Source: an uncultured Bacteroidales bacterium
Lineage (GTDB): Bacteria > Bacteroidota > Bacteroidia > Bacteroidales > Paludibacteraceae
Reading direction: 5' to 3'
Assembly (NCBI GenBank): GCA_900317885.1
Contig: ONIM01000004.1
Location: 19,443 to 83,442, forward strand
Length of the DNA: 64,000 nt
Each line of letters starts with the position of its first letter. The stretch's first letter is position 1. The notes under the pieces are model-generated. The model was given only the letters and a program-made list of their open reading frames with translations. It searched no databases and was not told the origin of the DNA. This document shows, in pieces, positions 9,201-17,461 of this stretch. The translations under genes and the position numbers were made by a program.

Positions 9201-9736
9201 TGCCACTGAGAAATGTTGATACTTGCAAGGTCTGACAGATTCCAAGAAGTAGAAGCAGGCACAGAAACAACGGTAAAGTCGATAGAAGTAATGTAGCTAA
9301 TATTGGCATAACCTTCATCGTTACCTAAAACCGCAGAAGCGGCATTACCTATCCATGATAAAGTATGCGATGTAGTATTTTCACTCCAACCTTCACCAAA
9401 TCCGGATGCGGATCCTGCTTCATCCAAGTGGATTACAATACTTGTCAGCTTACCCAAAGAAGTAGCAAACGTAATCGTACCGCCATTATCAAGAGAGATA
9501 TAGGAATAATAGGGTTCTTCATAATCCCGATAATAGAAACCGCTATAATCCTCACTTCCGGGAGCGGTGGCTGTAACAGTGATGCCACTAATTGTCATGG
9601 ACATTGGCTCGCCATTTCCTTGATACTGGGAAATACCGACACTTTGTACGGCGGCCTGATTCCACGTGATTTGCGTTGCCCAAGAGCTGACGGTTAGCGC
9701 CAGGAGGGCAATGAGTAAAGTAATTGTTTTTCTCAT
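6209..9736 (-). CDS. Large secreted beta-rich repeat protein
   Basis: 1175 residues with signal peptide MRKTITLLIALLALTVSSWA. Residues about 24-575 hold four diverged copies of a ~135-residue unit. Each starts with W(N/D) plus a short acidic stretch, then TI.GI..TATAPGS, a Phe/Tyr-rich strand, TF.....G.LT.IVI and a closing LSWTG.A..V. The middle (580-960) has cadherin/Ig-like stretches (NNDVITLTKTSGNSFEFTVNG). The last ~30 residues (RIENGQLIIIKNGVRYNAQGQVVK) match a C-terminal signature often seen on secreted Bacteroidales proteins and may be a T9SS-type sorting tail. The substrate is unknown. It heads a short transcript with the peptide at 6045. Confidence 0.75.
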   Translation of the reverse strand: MRKTITLLIALLALTVSSWATQITWNQAAVQSVGISQYQGNGEPMSMTISGITVTATAPGSEDYSGFYYRDYEEPYYSYISLDNGGTITFATSLGKLTSIVIHLDEAGSASGFGEGWSENTTSHTLSWIGNAASAVLGNDEGYANISYITSIDFTVVSVPASTSWNLSDLASINISQWHGQGEPMSQTINGITATATALGSDDNSDFYYDSNANNGNIYLEADGTFTFSSPFGNLASIVIHTTNEYGIYTNGWSWGETEHTLSWTGNAASVVLAASVSDITSIDFTFVTEEPEPDVPTHLVSTITWNTDDLATVNVPTNDFQTINTIRVTNSCPNQSVDYCYFFYQPDPYNYCGFSMYNDGSLIFTPESGRLTRIVINWNYEGPDPDLVPESGWSFTNSQLTWTSDDEDGAESVVLKSNSSKNLTSGPIFSIVFTLAADPDAQADVKWDKSELVESNLSLLAYNGIVSEQNQTIEGIVATVTAPEDGDYSHFLYDSQNDKVTMTVSGNGTLTFAPETGRLTRIVIAGIVDLDNTNLPAESGWTATANKLIWTGDASFSVDLANASVDYITYVAFTIDYSDPSDTREVPELKFLNGSDELTEATIVKDKYGELFKPGTYYYPSTEYFLYVNNGVKYYQGQPFIDWATPTEKGLTMTYSVPNNDVITLTKTSGNSFEFTVNGLGDAVVTAHTDGNEDYKPASITFTIHVVFGKAATKECVLAFTSGPDAGQLVPEDYKFELETGQEVPWMELREKSDPTVGYAPSFSIWGSRKHYVASIQAETKLRALTAGDDVFRVRYARYEDGDMNGEYKVIEIPVHIKPTAIALTSSVNFASDPSTNSSIANNATYDATTQQIQIGQVISDEMVQAALDCYAFGHPGWNENLHNTISFELPQGTGSFKINGSIQAGCLLKVKIRTEAGVHSFTPAQVAAGEAVVEYDVPNQTAVVIYINSTGGGAAPKRAPAAKKDAPLAALTALSLTPTYPISAKEDPDHAGVYYSTHYNETQKYMLPTGTEAYVATISGSDMNLTKVVNAGEVLPANTAVILKSTSASVVLTPTDAAAVTISADNDLHGVDFETAAPANCYVLSGHSTDNSVTGVGFYEFTGTIPAHKAYLTVSGGAAYAPKKLRFIFNEEQQATGMENAAEALKSEKRIENGQLIIIKNGVRYNAQGQVVK

Positions 9737-9771
9737 AAAATTAAATTTTTGTTAGTATTAATAAAATGAAA

Positions 9772-9954
9772 TTATTGCTTGTTATTTTTCTTTTCGGGCG
9801 TACGCGCGGGCGTATTGTCGGCAGTGTCGGAATTGTCAGAAGAGAACAACTCCTCGATCACCTCCTTGGTAAAGTCTTTCGCTTCCTGATGGCGATGCTG
9901 CGAAACGGAGGATGATTCCTGTGTAGATTGATTGTTATTTTTCTTGTTTTCCAT
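9772..9954 (-). CDS. Small hydrophilic protein, 60 residues, unknown
   Basis: MENKKNNNQSTQESSS... through ...KKNNKQ. A longer frame reaches 10035, but its first 27 residues would run through a terminator hairpin, so the ATG at 9954 (GAGG just upstream) is preferred. It is rich in Asn, Gln, Ser and charged residues, with a helical centre (EAKDFTKEVIEELFSS), and is probably cytosolic and partly disordered. It lies 35 bases upstream of the secreted repeat protein on the same strand. No family was recognised. Confidence 0.5.
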   Translation of the reverse strand: MENKKNNNQSTQESSSVSQHRHQEAKDFTKEVIEELFSSDNSDTADNTPARTPEKKNNKQ

Positions 9955-9970
9955 GCCCTCAAAAATGGAA

Positions 9971-10000
9971 CAAAAAAAGCACCCGATTGAATTCGGGTGC
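9971..10000 (-). terminator. Terminator downstream of the TPR/AraC gene
   Basis: Stem GCACCCGA (9979-9986) with TCGGGTGC (9993-10000), loop of six; the minus-strand transcript continues into TTTTTTTG. It ends only about 16 bases before the ATG at 9954, so it could instead act as a leader attenuator for the 60-residue gene. Confidence 0.8.
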
Positions 10001-10096
10001 AAGAGTAGTGTAAATCTCCGAAATTGCTTTTGCAAAAGCGGACAATTATTTTACAGAATCGGACAAAGTGCTATTTATTAAGAAAAAAACCTATAA

Positions 10097-10214
10097 AACC
10101 CCTTGTCGTTTGTAAGCCAGGCGGGCTTTTATGCCTTAGGAGAGTATGCCGCACTGTGAGCGAGCTCCCGGTCGTCATACCCCCTAATTCACACTCATTA
10201 CGGAGTTACAAACG
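10097..10214. repeat. TIR-bounded intergenic element, copy 1
   Basis: Inverted ends CGTTTGTAA (10107-10115) and TTACAAACG (10206-10214) enclose about 90 bases. Its right half (ACCCCCTAATTCACACTC) resembles the right half of the element at 52343-52471 (ATCCCCTAACTCCACAACTC), and both begin with AAACCCCTT-like sequence. The two look like members of one small, non-coding, MITE-like family. Confidence 0.55.
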
Positions 10215-10242
10215 CCTACGGACATAAACCTAAAAAACAACA

Positions 10243-11928
10243 CTATCCCTTTCCGCGGTTTAAACGGTAGTCAGAAGGGGACATTCCGACGTTTTGGGTG
10301 AAGGTTCTGGTGAACGAACTATGGTCGTCGAAGCCACAGCAGTTACCTACTTCCACGATAGGAATATCGAGATCCTGGAGCAACATGATCCGTGCCTGCT
10401 CGAGCTGGATGCGCATCATATATCGCTTGGCACCTTCGCCCGTCAGATATTTCACTTTGCGGTTGAGCGTCTTGGGCGACATGCACATCTTATCAGCAAT
10501 CTGAGTGACCGTAACCGCCTGATGATCCATCATTTGCGTGACGGAGAGGATGAGTTTCTTGAGGAAGAGTTTATCCTCCTGCGTCAAATATTCCACATCT
10601 TCTTCCGGTTTCGGTTCGGGTCCGGGAGCAGGTTCGGGTGCAGGAGAACGACGCGCTTCGTTGAGTTCCGTCATGACGGTACTCAACAGCTCGTTAGTCT
10701 TGCTCTGGCGGCGTCGGAACCAGATGAGCGAACCTACTATACAGAGGATCGCGCCTACGCCTACCGCTACTCCTATACCGGCGAGGCGGTGGTTGCTGCG
10801 GGTGAGTTGCTCCTTCTCTTTCACCAACTCGTCGCGGCCGAACTCGGCGTTGAAGCGGGCTAACTGCTCCGCCGTAGCATGCGAATAGAGCGAGTCTTTG
10901 AGCTGATGGTAGCGCTCCAGATGGACGCGTGCGGCGTCGGGATTAGACTTATAGAGGATCTCGTATATCGCGCGCTGGGCATACGCCTCATTATAGGGAT
11001 TGCCAATCCGGCGGCATATATCTATCGCCTCGGAGAGGTACGTCACCGCCTCTTCCTCATGCCCCAGACCACTCGCCGCCTGACCGCGTTTATTCAAGGC
11101 TATCGCTAACGACAGCTGGTCGCCCGTCTCACGGAAATACGGTACTACGTCCGCCAATATATGCTCCGCTTCGTCGTTACGGTTCAGGGCCAGGAGGATA
11201 GATGCCTTCTGGGTGAGCCGGACCGCCATCTTATACCGGTTACCCGTAGAGGACTCGATAAGGCACGCACTGTCGGCATAAAGCAGCGCCTGCTCTTTAT
11301 GCTCGAGGCGGTTCTCTATCTCACTCGCCATGCCGTATATTACCGCCATCCGGGAAGGATTATTCGCCTTCTTGGCATAGGTGATCGCCCGGAGGCTATA
11401 CCCCTCCGCTTCCTCGGGATTACCCGCCGCCAGAAGTGTTCCGGCGATCGTGTTCAGGGACGAAGAGATACGATCCGGATCGCCGCTCTTGCTGTCGAGT
11501 TGGTAGCAGCGGCGCATATAATGCAGCGCCTCTTCGTACTTCGATTGCCGCATATAGGCGAGTCCTAACATCGCCAGGTTGTCGGAGATGGATTTCTCGT
11601 CGGCGTACTCCATCAGTTCGAGCGCGCGGAGGAGGTTCTTCTCGGCACGCGGGTAGTCCTGCTCGGCGTAGTACCACTCGCCCGCCCAGTACCATACGAG
11701 GGCTTTCATGGTGTCAAGCGGCGTAGCGTCCGTAAAGACCACCGGCTCGTCCATAAACTCCTCTTCATCCATATAGGCGAAGAACTCCCTCGCCGTTTTC
11801 AGCCCGGGCTTATGGTCAAACTGCTCCAGCAGGGTGTCTATCTTCTCCGGCTCCTTCCGGTCGGTCGCCATGACGGCCACCACGCAAAGCGAGAGGACGA
11901 GTAGCGAAAATAGTTTTTTCATGATCAT
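10243..11928 (-). CDS. Membrane-bound TPR sensor with cytoplasmic AraC-type DNA-binding domain
   Basis: 561 residues. Residues 1-21 are a signal peptide (KKLFSLLVLSLCVVAVMA). Residues ~60-350 are TPR-like helical repeats (ALRALELMEYADE, EEALHYMRRCYQLD, EEAVTYLSEAIDICRR). One membrane helix lies at ~385-405 (GIGVAVGVGAILCIVGSLIWF), then a Pro/Glu linker (RSPAPEPAPGPEPKPEE), then an AraC HTH pair (~455-561: VTQIADKMCMSPKTLNRKVKYLTG and VEVGNCCGFDDHSSFTRTFTQNVGMSPSDYR). The topology puts the TPR outside and the HTH inside, giving one-step signalling without a kinase. Starts at 11928 (MIMKK) or 11922 (MKK) are equally good. Targets are unknown; the secreted protein downstream is a guess. Confidence 0.85.
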   Translation of the reverse strand: MIMKKLFSLLVLSLCVVAVMATDRKEPEKIDTLLEQFDHKPGLKTAREFFAYMDEEEFMDEPVVFTDATPLDTMKALVWYWAGEWYYAEQDYPRAEKNLLRALELMEYADEKSISDNLAMLGLAYMRQSKYEEALHYMRRCYQLDSKSGDPDRISSSLNTIAGTLLAAGNPEEAEGYSLRAITYAKKANNPSRMAVIYGMASEIENRLEHKEQALLYADSACLIESSTGNRYKMAVRLTQKASILLALNRNDEAEHILADVVPYFRETGDQLSLAIALNKRGQAASGLGHEEEAVTYLSEAIDICRRIGNPYNEAYAQRAIYEILYKSNPDAARVHLERYHQLKDSLYSHATAEQLARFNAEFGRDELVKEKEQLTRSNHRLAGIGVAVGVGAILCIVGSLIWFRRRQSKTNELLSTVMTELNEARRSPAPEPAPGPEPKPEEDVEYLTQEDKLFLKKLILSVTQMMDHQAVTVTQIADKMCMSPKTLNRKVKYLTGEGAKRYMMRIQLEQARIMLLQDLDIPIVEVGNCCGFDDHSSFTRTFTQNVGMSPSDYRLNRGKG

Positions 11929-11939
11929 AGATGATTATA

Positions 11940-13403
11940 TTACAGCGTTTTGAGGATCCTGCAGAGCCAGGCGTAGCAGCGATCGGTGGAGGGGATGGAG
12001 AGACGCTCCTGCGGGGAGTGGACGCCGTACATCTGCGGACCGATGGATACCATGTCGAGATAGGGGTACTTCTCGAGGAAGAGTCCGCACTCCAGACCGG
12101 CATGGATCGCCAGCACTTTGGGCTCGGATTGGAAGAGGTCGATATAGGCTTTCTTGGTGATGTCCAGAAGCGGCGAAGAGGGGTTGGGAGTCCATCCGGG
12201 GTACCCGTCGCCGTGGGTCACTTCGTCGCAAGCCATAGAGAGCGCCTGCTCCACGACCCATTTGAGATGGTGCTTGGAGGATTCTTTGGAAGACCGCTGG
12301 GAGGTGTTGACCTCTATATATGATCGACCATGCATGGTCGATTCTTGCTTCATCTTGATGGAGGCGAGATTGGTGGAGGTCTCGACGAGGCCGGGGATGT
12401 CGTGACTCATGGCGATCATGCCGTGGGGGCACTCGCAAAGCGCCATGACGAGGCGATACGCCTTATCGGCAGGGATAAAGGTCTCGGGCATATCGGTTGT
12501 CTCAAGGTCGAGGCGCATGTCTGTCTCTACGGCGCCGAAGACCTGCTCCATCTGCGCTACGAAATGGTTCCACTCAATGCGTATCTGCTCCTTGAAAGCC
12601 ATAGGGATGGCGATGACGGCTTCCGCTTCGCGGGCGATCGCATTACGGAGGTTACCGCCGTTGATAGACGCGAGCCGGACCTCGGTCTGGGGCATGATAC
12701 GCGCGAGGAACCAGACGAGGATCTGGTTAGCGTTGGCGCGACCTTTGTTGATATCGTCGCCGGAGTGGCCGCCGAGCAATCCCGATACGCTTAAGCGGAT
12801 TGGGATTGCATTTAGGATTTCAGATTTAGGATTTATGATTTGGGGTTCGTAGTGCATTTTCGCCAAGGTGTCGATGCCGCCGGCGCAGCCGATGAAGATC
12901 TGGCCGTCGTCCTCGGAGTCGAGATTGATGAGACGCTTGTGGCGGAGCATGCCGTCCCGGAGCTTCATAGCGCCGGTGAGTCCGGTCTCTTCATCGACCG
13001 TGAAGAGACACTCGATAGCGGGGTGCTGAAGTTCGGGGTCGGTGATGGCAGCGAGCGCCATAGAGATACCGATACCGTCGTCACCGCCGAGGGTGGTGCC
13101 TTTGGCTTTGAGCCACTCGCCGTCGATATAGGTCTCGATAGGATCGGTCATGAAATCATGGGAGACATCGCCGTTCTTCTCACAGACCATATCCATGTGC
13201 GCCTGGAGGATGACGCCCTCGCGGTCCTCGTAACCGGGGGTGGCGGGGACACGCATGATGACGTTCATCGCCTCATCGGCGACACACTCGATACCATGGG
13301 CAGCGGCGAAAGACTGCAGCCAGCGGCTGATTTGCTCCTCGTGCTTGGAGGGACGGGGGACTCGACAAATCTGAGCAAAGATGTCAAATACTTTTTGATT
13401 CAT
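11940..13403 (-). CDS. pepD: Aminoacyl-histidine dipeptidase (M20 family)
   Basis: Zn-dependent cytosolic dipeptidase acting on Xaa-His dipeptides. Metal-ligand motifs are visible: LQAHMDMVCEK, TLGGDDGIGISMALA, FTVDEETGLTGAMKL, and the late AIHAGLECGLFLEKYP with GPQMYGVHSPQE. 487 residues is the usual length. Two in-frame repeat insertions occur. One lies near residues 186-200 (PQIINPKSEILN) in the lid/dimerisation domain. The other is a perfect 20-base palindrome at 12323-12342 encoding TMHGRSY near residue 357. Its start overlaps the end of the MATE gene by 20 bases, so the two are co-transcribed. Confidence 0.93.
   Translation of the reverse strand: MNQKVFDIFAQICRVPRPSKHEEQISRWLQSFAAAHGIECVADEAMNVIMRVPATPGYEDREGVILQAHMDMVCEKNGDVSHDFMTDPIETYIDGEWLKAKGTTLGGDDGIGISMALAAITDPELQHPAIECLFTVDEETGLTGAMKLRDGMLRHKRLINLDSEDDGQIFIGCAGGIDTLAKMHYEPQIINPKSEILNAIPIRLSVSGLLGGHSGDDINKGRANANQILVWFLARIMPQTEVRLASINGGNLRNAIAREAEAVIAIPMAFKEQIRIEWNHFVAQMEQVFGAVETDMRLDLETTDMPETFIPADKAYRLVMALCECPHGMIAMSHDIPGLVETSTNLASIKMKQESTMHGRSYIEVNTSQRSSKESSKHHLKWVVEQALSMACDEVTHGDGYPGWTPNPSSPLLDITKKAYIDLFQSEPKVLAIHAGLECGLFLEKYPYLDMVSIGPQMYGVHSPQERLSIPSTDRCYAWLCRILKTL
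12323..12342. repeat. Perfect 20-bp palindrome inside pepD
   Basis: ATCGACCATGCATGGTCGAT. The same design with two base changes occurs at 21831-21850 inside the TonB receptor signal peptide. Confidence 0.8.
12803..12845. repeat. In-frame tandem repeat inside pepD
   Basis: Variants of AGGATTT / CAGATTT / ATGATTT in tandem encode PQIINPKSEILNAIP on the minus strand. A relative (GATGATTTATGATTTT) interrupts the C69 dipeptidase gene at 16528-16546. Confidence 0.7.
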
Positions 13404-14790
13404 ATTTCAGTCGTTTTAGTTGTCTATTAAACCGTATGTGAAAGAGGACGGCCGGGATCGCCAGAGCGATGACGAACGCCAACCACATACCTTTGGCGCC
13501 AAGGCCGAGGGGGAACGTCAGATATAATCCGAGCGGAAGTCCGACGGCTATATAGGCGAAGAGGGCGATGCGCATGGGTACGCGTACGTCCTGGATCCCG
13601 CGCAGCATAGCGGCTCCGATACATTGCAAGCCGTCCGCGTACTGGAAGAGCGCTCCTATCACCAGCAAGGTAGAAGCGATATTCGCCACCTCGGGGTCGC
13701 CGGTGAAGATATAGGGTATCTGATACCGGAAGAAAAACATGATACTTGCGCCGATGGTGTTCATCAGAAGACAGAGGTGGATAGAGGCGGTAGATGCCAT
13801 TCGCACCGCGTGGAGGTCGCCCTTGCCGAGCTGATGGGAAACGCGGATAGTAGTAGCCGCTCCGATGCCTTGCGCCAACATAAAGGTGAGGTCGCACATC
13901 TGGTTCGCGACGTGGTGCGCCGCTAAGGCTTCCTTGCTGATCCAGCCAATGATGACGAAGGAGGCGGTGAAGAGGAAGGCCTCCGCAAAAGACTGCAGAC
14001 CGATAGGCGTACCGATCGCCAGCAGGTGCTCAATCTCGCGGCGGGTGATGAGCCTACGGCTGACAGAGAGGATATACCTTCGCCAATCCGCCTTCCAAAG
14101 CATGGCTACCAGGAAGAAAAGAGGCATTAGCGCCCGGGCGATGAGCGTAGCCCACCCAGCTCCCTCGGCTCCCATGGGTTCAAAGCCCCAATGACCGAAG
14201 ATGAAGACCCAGTTAAGAAGAATATTCAGGAGATTACACCCGAGCGTTATCAGCATCGCGACGAGGGTGTTGCCCAAGCCCTCGAGGAACTGCTTGCAGA
14301 AACAGAAGAGCAGAAACGGCACTATTGAGAGCACTATTAATATATAGTACGGGCGCGCGCACGCGATGACCTCCGGCTCCTGACCGAAATCATCGAGATA
14401 CGGGATACACGGCGCCAGCAACAAAAGGGACGCCAGGCACATGAGAAAGGTGAAAACGAGTCCGTTAGAGAGGTACGAAGAGATTTGCGCATGCTTATGG
14501 TCTATCTCTTCGTCAGTCGTCCCCTGCTGCAGGAGTTTCTCGAGCCTTCCGTGTACATGCCCTACCAGCGGCGTGATGCCCATGACGGCTCCCATGGCAA
14601 AGACCATGACGGTAAAGAAGATGGCGTTGGAGAAACTCACCGCCGCCAGATCGGCTGTACCGTAATGACCGACCATGATACTATCCGCCAGACCGACCAT
14701 AGCTGCGCCAAACTGAGTGAGCATGACCGGAAAAGCGACCTTCAGATTTCGCTTGTAGTATGGTAATATTTCCCGAAATGTATAAGACAT
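13384..14790 (-). CDS. MATE-family multidrug/metabolite exporter
   Basis: About 468 residues with 12 predicted membrane helices in two six-helix halves (LKVAFPVMLTQFGAAMVGLADSIMVGHYG at the start; HLLAIGTPIGLQSFAEAFLFT opening the second half), typical of Na+- or H+-coupled MATE antiporters. A longer frame to 14829 exists, but the promoter -7 element lies at 14807-14814 inside it, so the ATG at 14790 (MSYTFREILPYY) is chosen. Substrate is not predictable. The 3' end overlaps pepD. Confidence 0.9.
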   Translation of the reverse strand: MSYTFREILPYYKRNLKVAFPVMLTQFGAAMVGLADSIMVGHYGTADLAAVSFSNAIFFTVMVFAMGAVMGITPLVGHVHGRLEKLLQQGTTDEEIDHKHAQISSYLSNGLVFTFLMCLASLLLLAPCIPYLDDFGQEPEVIACARPYYILIVLSIVPFLLFCFCKQFLEGLGNTLVAMLITLGCNLLNILLNWVFIFGHWGFEPMGAEGAGWATLIARALMPLFFLVAMLWKADWRRYILSVSRRLITRREIEHLLAIGTPIGLQSFAEAFLFTASFVIIGWISKEALAAHHVANQMCDLTFMLAQGIGAATTIRVSHQLGKGDLHAVRMASTASIHLCLLMNTIGASIMFFFRYQIPYIFTGDPEVANIASTLLVIGALFQYADGLQCIGAAMLRGIQDVRVPMRIALFAYIAVGLPLGLYLTFPLGLGAKGMWLAFVIALAIPAVLFHIRFNRQLKRLKYESKSI

Positions 14791-14806
14791 TGTACAAAAT
14801 CGAGTG

Positions 14807-14837
14807 CAAAGGTACAATTTTTTTTGCATATTTCAAA
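14807..14837 (-). promoter_or_regulatory. Promoter of MATE-pepD, overlapping a divergent promoter
   Basis: Minus-strand TTTG (14834-14837), 19 bases, TACCTTTG (14807-14814). Its upstream half is shared with the plus-strand promoter at 14823-14854. Confidence 0.78.
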
Positions 14838-14854
14838 AAAAAGCAGTAATTTTG
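14823..14854 (+). promoter_or_regulatory. Promoter of the beta-barrel gene, overlapping a divergent promoter
   Basis: TTTG (14823-14826), 20 bases, TAATTTTG (14847-14854). The leader to the ATG at 14865 is only a few bases. Confidence 0.78.
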
Positions 14855-14864
14855 CAGCCAAATT

Positions 14865-15656
14865 ATGAAACAAATGGGCAGTTTAAGGAATAAACGCATA
14901 GGATTAATCGCATTATTGGCATGCTTGTGTACGGTTTTTGTCCGGGCGGACGACCCCAATAAACCGGCGTACCAGATAGCGGATAATACGTTCTTCGATC
15001 CTACCAAGAAAGTGGAAAAGGAGGAGAGTTACCAATTCGGTATGGAGTACCGCATTGAGGTGGGGTACGCTCAGCACCAGCAACGGACGCACAGTCTCTC
15101 CTTCCCGGAGATGTACCTGCACGGCGTGCGGGCAGGTGCGAGTTTTACGTTCCTGCTGCCGATGCATTTCAGCCTGCAGACAGGAGTGTACTACACGTTG
15201 CTGTACGGAAAAAGAGAGCAACACTGGCGCTCGATGGACGCTCCTTCGCTACAGACGGAGTACATCACCCACCGCGTCTTGGCGCATAATCTGACCATTC
15301 CGGTAAGGGTATATTATACGATTCCGCTCTGGAAAAAACTGAATCTATTCTTCTACACGGGTCCGCAGCTCCATATCGGTATGGCGCAAACGGACTATAT
15401 CCAGAACCACCTGAGTCCGGGTACAAAGACATGGCTTGAAGGTCAAGGTATTCCGACAGACACGTACGACCGCATGGCGGATGAGTTAGTCCGCGCGAAT
15501 ATTCAGTGGGGCGTAGGAGGCGGTCTGGAATGGGACCGTTACCGGTTGCAGAGCGGGTACGACTTCGGTCTGAACAATCTCGTCAAACACAAACAGATCC
15601 CCACCCAGTACATGTCCGAGTGGGGATGGTTCGTAAGCTTCTGCTATAAGTTTTAG
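14865..15656 (+). CDS. Outer-membrane beta-barrel protein
   Basis: 263 residues with signal peptide (KRIGLIALLACLCTVFVRA). The mature part shows alternating strands (QFGMEYRIEVGYAQ, GVRAGASFTFLLPMHFSLQTGVYYTLLYG, IPVRVYYTIPLWKKLNLFFYTGPQLHIGMA, IQWGVGGGLEWDRYRLQSGYDFGLNNL) and ends in ..WGWFVSFCYKF, with the terminal aromatic residue typical of assembled barrels. It resembles the PorT/OMP_b-brl_2 type of 8-strand barrel. Function is unknown. The start could also be the ATG at 14877. It stands alone on its strand with its own promoter. Confidence 0.8.
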   Translation: MKQMGSLRNKRIGLIALLACLCTVFVRADDPNKPAYQIADNTFFDPTKKVEKEESYQFGMEYRIEVGYAQHQQRTHSLSFPEMYLHGVRAGASFTFLLPMHFSLQTGVYYTLLYGKREQHWRSMDAPSLQTEYITHRVLAHNLTIPVRVYYTIPLWKKLNLFFYTGPQLHIGMAQTDYIQNHLSPGTKTWLEGQGIPTDTYDRMADELVRANIQWGVGGGLEWDRYRLQSGYDFGLNNLVKHKQIPTQYMSEWGWFVSFCYKF

Positions 15657-15665
15657 GTAAAACCT

Positions 15666-15733
15666 TACGTATTCGTTGGCTAAATAACAAACGAATAACC
15701 AACTAATAACGAACGAATAACTAACGATTCGTC
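15666..15733. repeat. Tandem AACGAATAAC-type repeat
   Basis: Repeated ACGAATAAC/CTAATAAC units fill the gap between two convergent genes and reach the C69 stop codon. AACGAATAACTAACGATT here matches AACGAATGACTAA...CTAACGATT at 53850-53888. Confidence 0.65.
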
Positions 15734-17461
15734 CTATTCGTGGGTTATTTCCGGGGCGACCATGCGGAGGAATTTCTCGGGGAGCGAGAGCCGATTCGGT
15801 CCGCAGCTGTTGCCGTACCGGTTGCGTTTGAACTGGCCGTTCTCCTCTTTGCGCTCCTGTCCGTCGATAAATTTCGTCACCAGATAGAAGTATAGCCTCT
15901 GCCAATCCGCTACGAGGTTCTCCGCCTGCGAGCACGAATAGGAAGAAAGGAAGGCGGCAGCCTCATCTTCGCTAAGTTCGGAAGCCTGGGCATCGACTCC
16001 GGCTATCTGGGTATTGAACTTGTCGTCCCAGATCTGCTGGGTCTCGCGGATGTGCGGGTACATGCGGCTGTACTTGGTGTACGCCCAGTTGGCTACGAGG
16101 TTGAAGGTCCACCAAGCGGAGGTAGGCGAGTAAGTGTAGCTGTCGCCATTGCCCTCGGCAAAACACTCCGGCACATGCTTGAGGCAGCTGTACATCGGGG
16201 TGTAGCAGCTGCAGGCGGCATCGTCCACACCGAACCAGAAAATACCATACTTGCTGTACGGACGCATCTGCGCGACGAACGACCAAGCGGTCTGCTGGGT
16301 CGCCGTCGGACGCTCGTACCAATATTGCAGCGTATCGGTGCCTTCGGGAGCGAGCTTGAAGCCGAGGCCGCCGTAGCGGAGTTTGCTGTTCCAGGGACCG
16401 GCATCGGTACCTTGGGTGATATCGAGCGGCGTACCTTTGTATTCATCCCTCATGCATTCCTTGACATCCTGCACAGAGATTTTGCGGTTCGGGACAATCC
16501 AGAGAGGCATGTGTTCGCCCTCCGGGCTAATTGATGATTTATGATTTTCGCGGAAGGTCTTGCCGGTAGCGTAATCGAAGTACTTGTCCATGTCGTCACT
16601 AAAATGGTTAAAGAAAGACCATACGCGTGCTTCGCAGACATACAATCCGCTGAAATCAAACGGGTTATAGGCTGCCTGGAATGAGAAATCTTTGTCCGCG
16701 CCGGAGAAGAATCCTTTCTCGCGGGCAAAGGCGATGACATCCTTGCTCCACATCCAATCGCCCTTGCAAACGCAGTTGAGTTTTTTCTGGAGGCGTTTCT
16801 CCTCTTTGGTCAGTTTATGTTTTACGGAGAGGGGCAGCGTGGTGATGCGAGCCTGGTTGGCGTGGGCAGCGATGGCGTTGTCGGGAATACGGACAGCCAC
16901 CCAGACAGCGCCTTTCTGACCTTTTCCTTTGCCGATCAGATCCATGATCCAGACCTCATTGGGGTCGCCGAAAGAGAAGGACTCTCCTTCAGAGGCATAG
17001 CCGTATTCGTTGACGAGGGAAATGAACCACTCGATGGCTTCGCGGGCGGTCTTACTGCGCTCGAGGGCGATATAGATGAGGGAGCCATAGTCGATGCCGA
17101 CGGTGTCCCAAAGGGCTTCGCGGCCGCCCCAAGTGGTCTCACCGATGGTGACCTGGTGCTCGTTCATATTTCCCACTACGGTATAGGTGTGGGCAATCTG
17201 AGGGATGGATCCCTGTGGACGTCCGGTATCCCAGTCCTTCACTTCGCGCATCGCTCCTTCAGGGTGATCGGCAGCCGGGACGAAATGCAGGAAGCCGTAC
17301 ATGCCGTAGGAGTCCGCAGCATAGGAGATGATGGTACTACCATCCGCGGAGGCGTCTTTGCCAACAAGGAAGTTGGTGCAAGCGGATGTTTCCAAAGGAA
17401 ACGAGACCGCCATTATCATGGCTGAAAGACCGGCTACAATGTTCGCTGATAGAGTTTTCAT
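15734..17461 (-). CDS. Secreted C69-family dipeptidase
   Basis: 575 residues. The signal peptide (MKTLSANIVAGLSAMIMAVSFPLETSA) is followed at once by the Cys nucleophile in ACTNFLVGKDASADGSTIISYAADS, the N-terminal-nucleophile signature of family C69. This implies export and self-processing to expose Cys. The late W-rich core (GIFWFGVDDAACSCYTPMYSC) is also typical. A short insertion (ENHKSSISPE, near residue 308) is encoded by a TTATGATTT-type repeat. Its start overlaps the glycogen synthase stop (ATGA), and it is the last gene of a five-gene operon. It probably digests peptides in the periplasm. Confidence 0.9.
   Translation of the reverse strand: MKTLSANIVAGLSAMIMAVSFPLETSACTNFLVGKDASADGSTIISYAADSYGMYGFLHFVPAADHPEGAMREVKDWDTGRPQGSIPQIAHTYTVVGNMNEHQVTIGETTWGGREALWDTVGIDYGSLIYIALERSKTAREAIEWFISLVNEYGYASEGESFSFGDPNEVWIMDLIGKGKGQKGAVWVAVRIPDNAIAAHANQARITTLPLSVKHKLTKEEKRLQKKLNCVCKGDWMWSKDVIAFAREKGFFSGADKDFSFQAAYNPFDFSGLYVCEARVWSFFNHFSDDMDKYFDYATGKTFRENHKSSISPEGEHMPLWIVPNRKISVQDVKECMRDEYKGTPLDITQGTDAGPWNSKLRYGGLGFKLAPEGTDTLQYWYERPTATQQTAWSFVAQMRPYSKYGIFWFGVDDAACSCYTPMYSCLKHVPECFAEGNGDSYTYSPTSAWWTFNLVANWAYTKYSRMYPHIRETQQIWDDKFNTQIAGVDAQASELSEDEAAAFLSSYSCSQAENLVADWQRLYFYLVTKFIDGQERKEENGQFKRNRYGNSCGPNRLSLPEKFLRMVAPEITHE
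16528..16546. repeat. Short repeat inside the C69 dipeptidase gene
   Basis: GATGATTTATGATTTT, related to the pepD insertion at 12803-12845. It encodes ENHKSS on the minus strand. Confidence 0.5.

Noticed and set aside
9955-10035. Longer 87-residue version of the 60-residue protein
   Set aside because: The extra N-terminal codons would be translated through a strong terminator hairpin.
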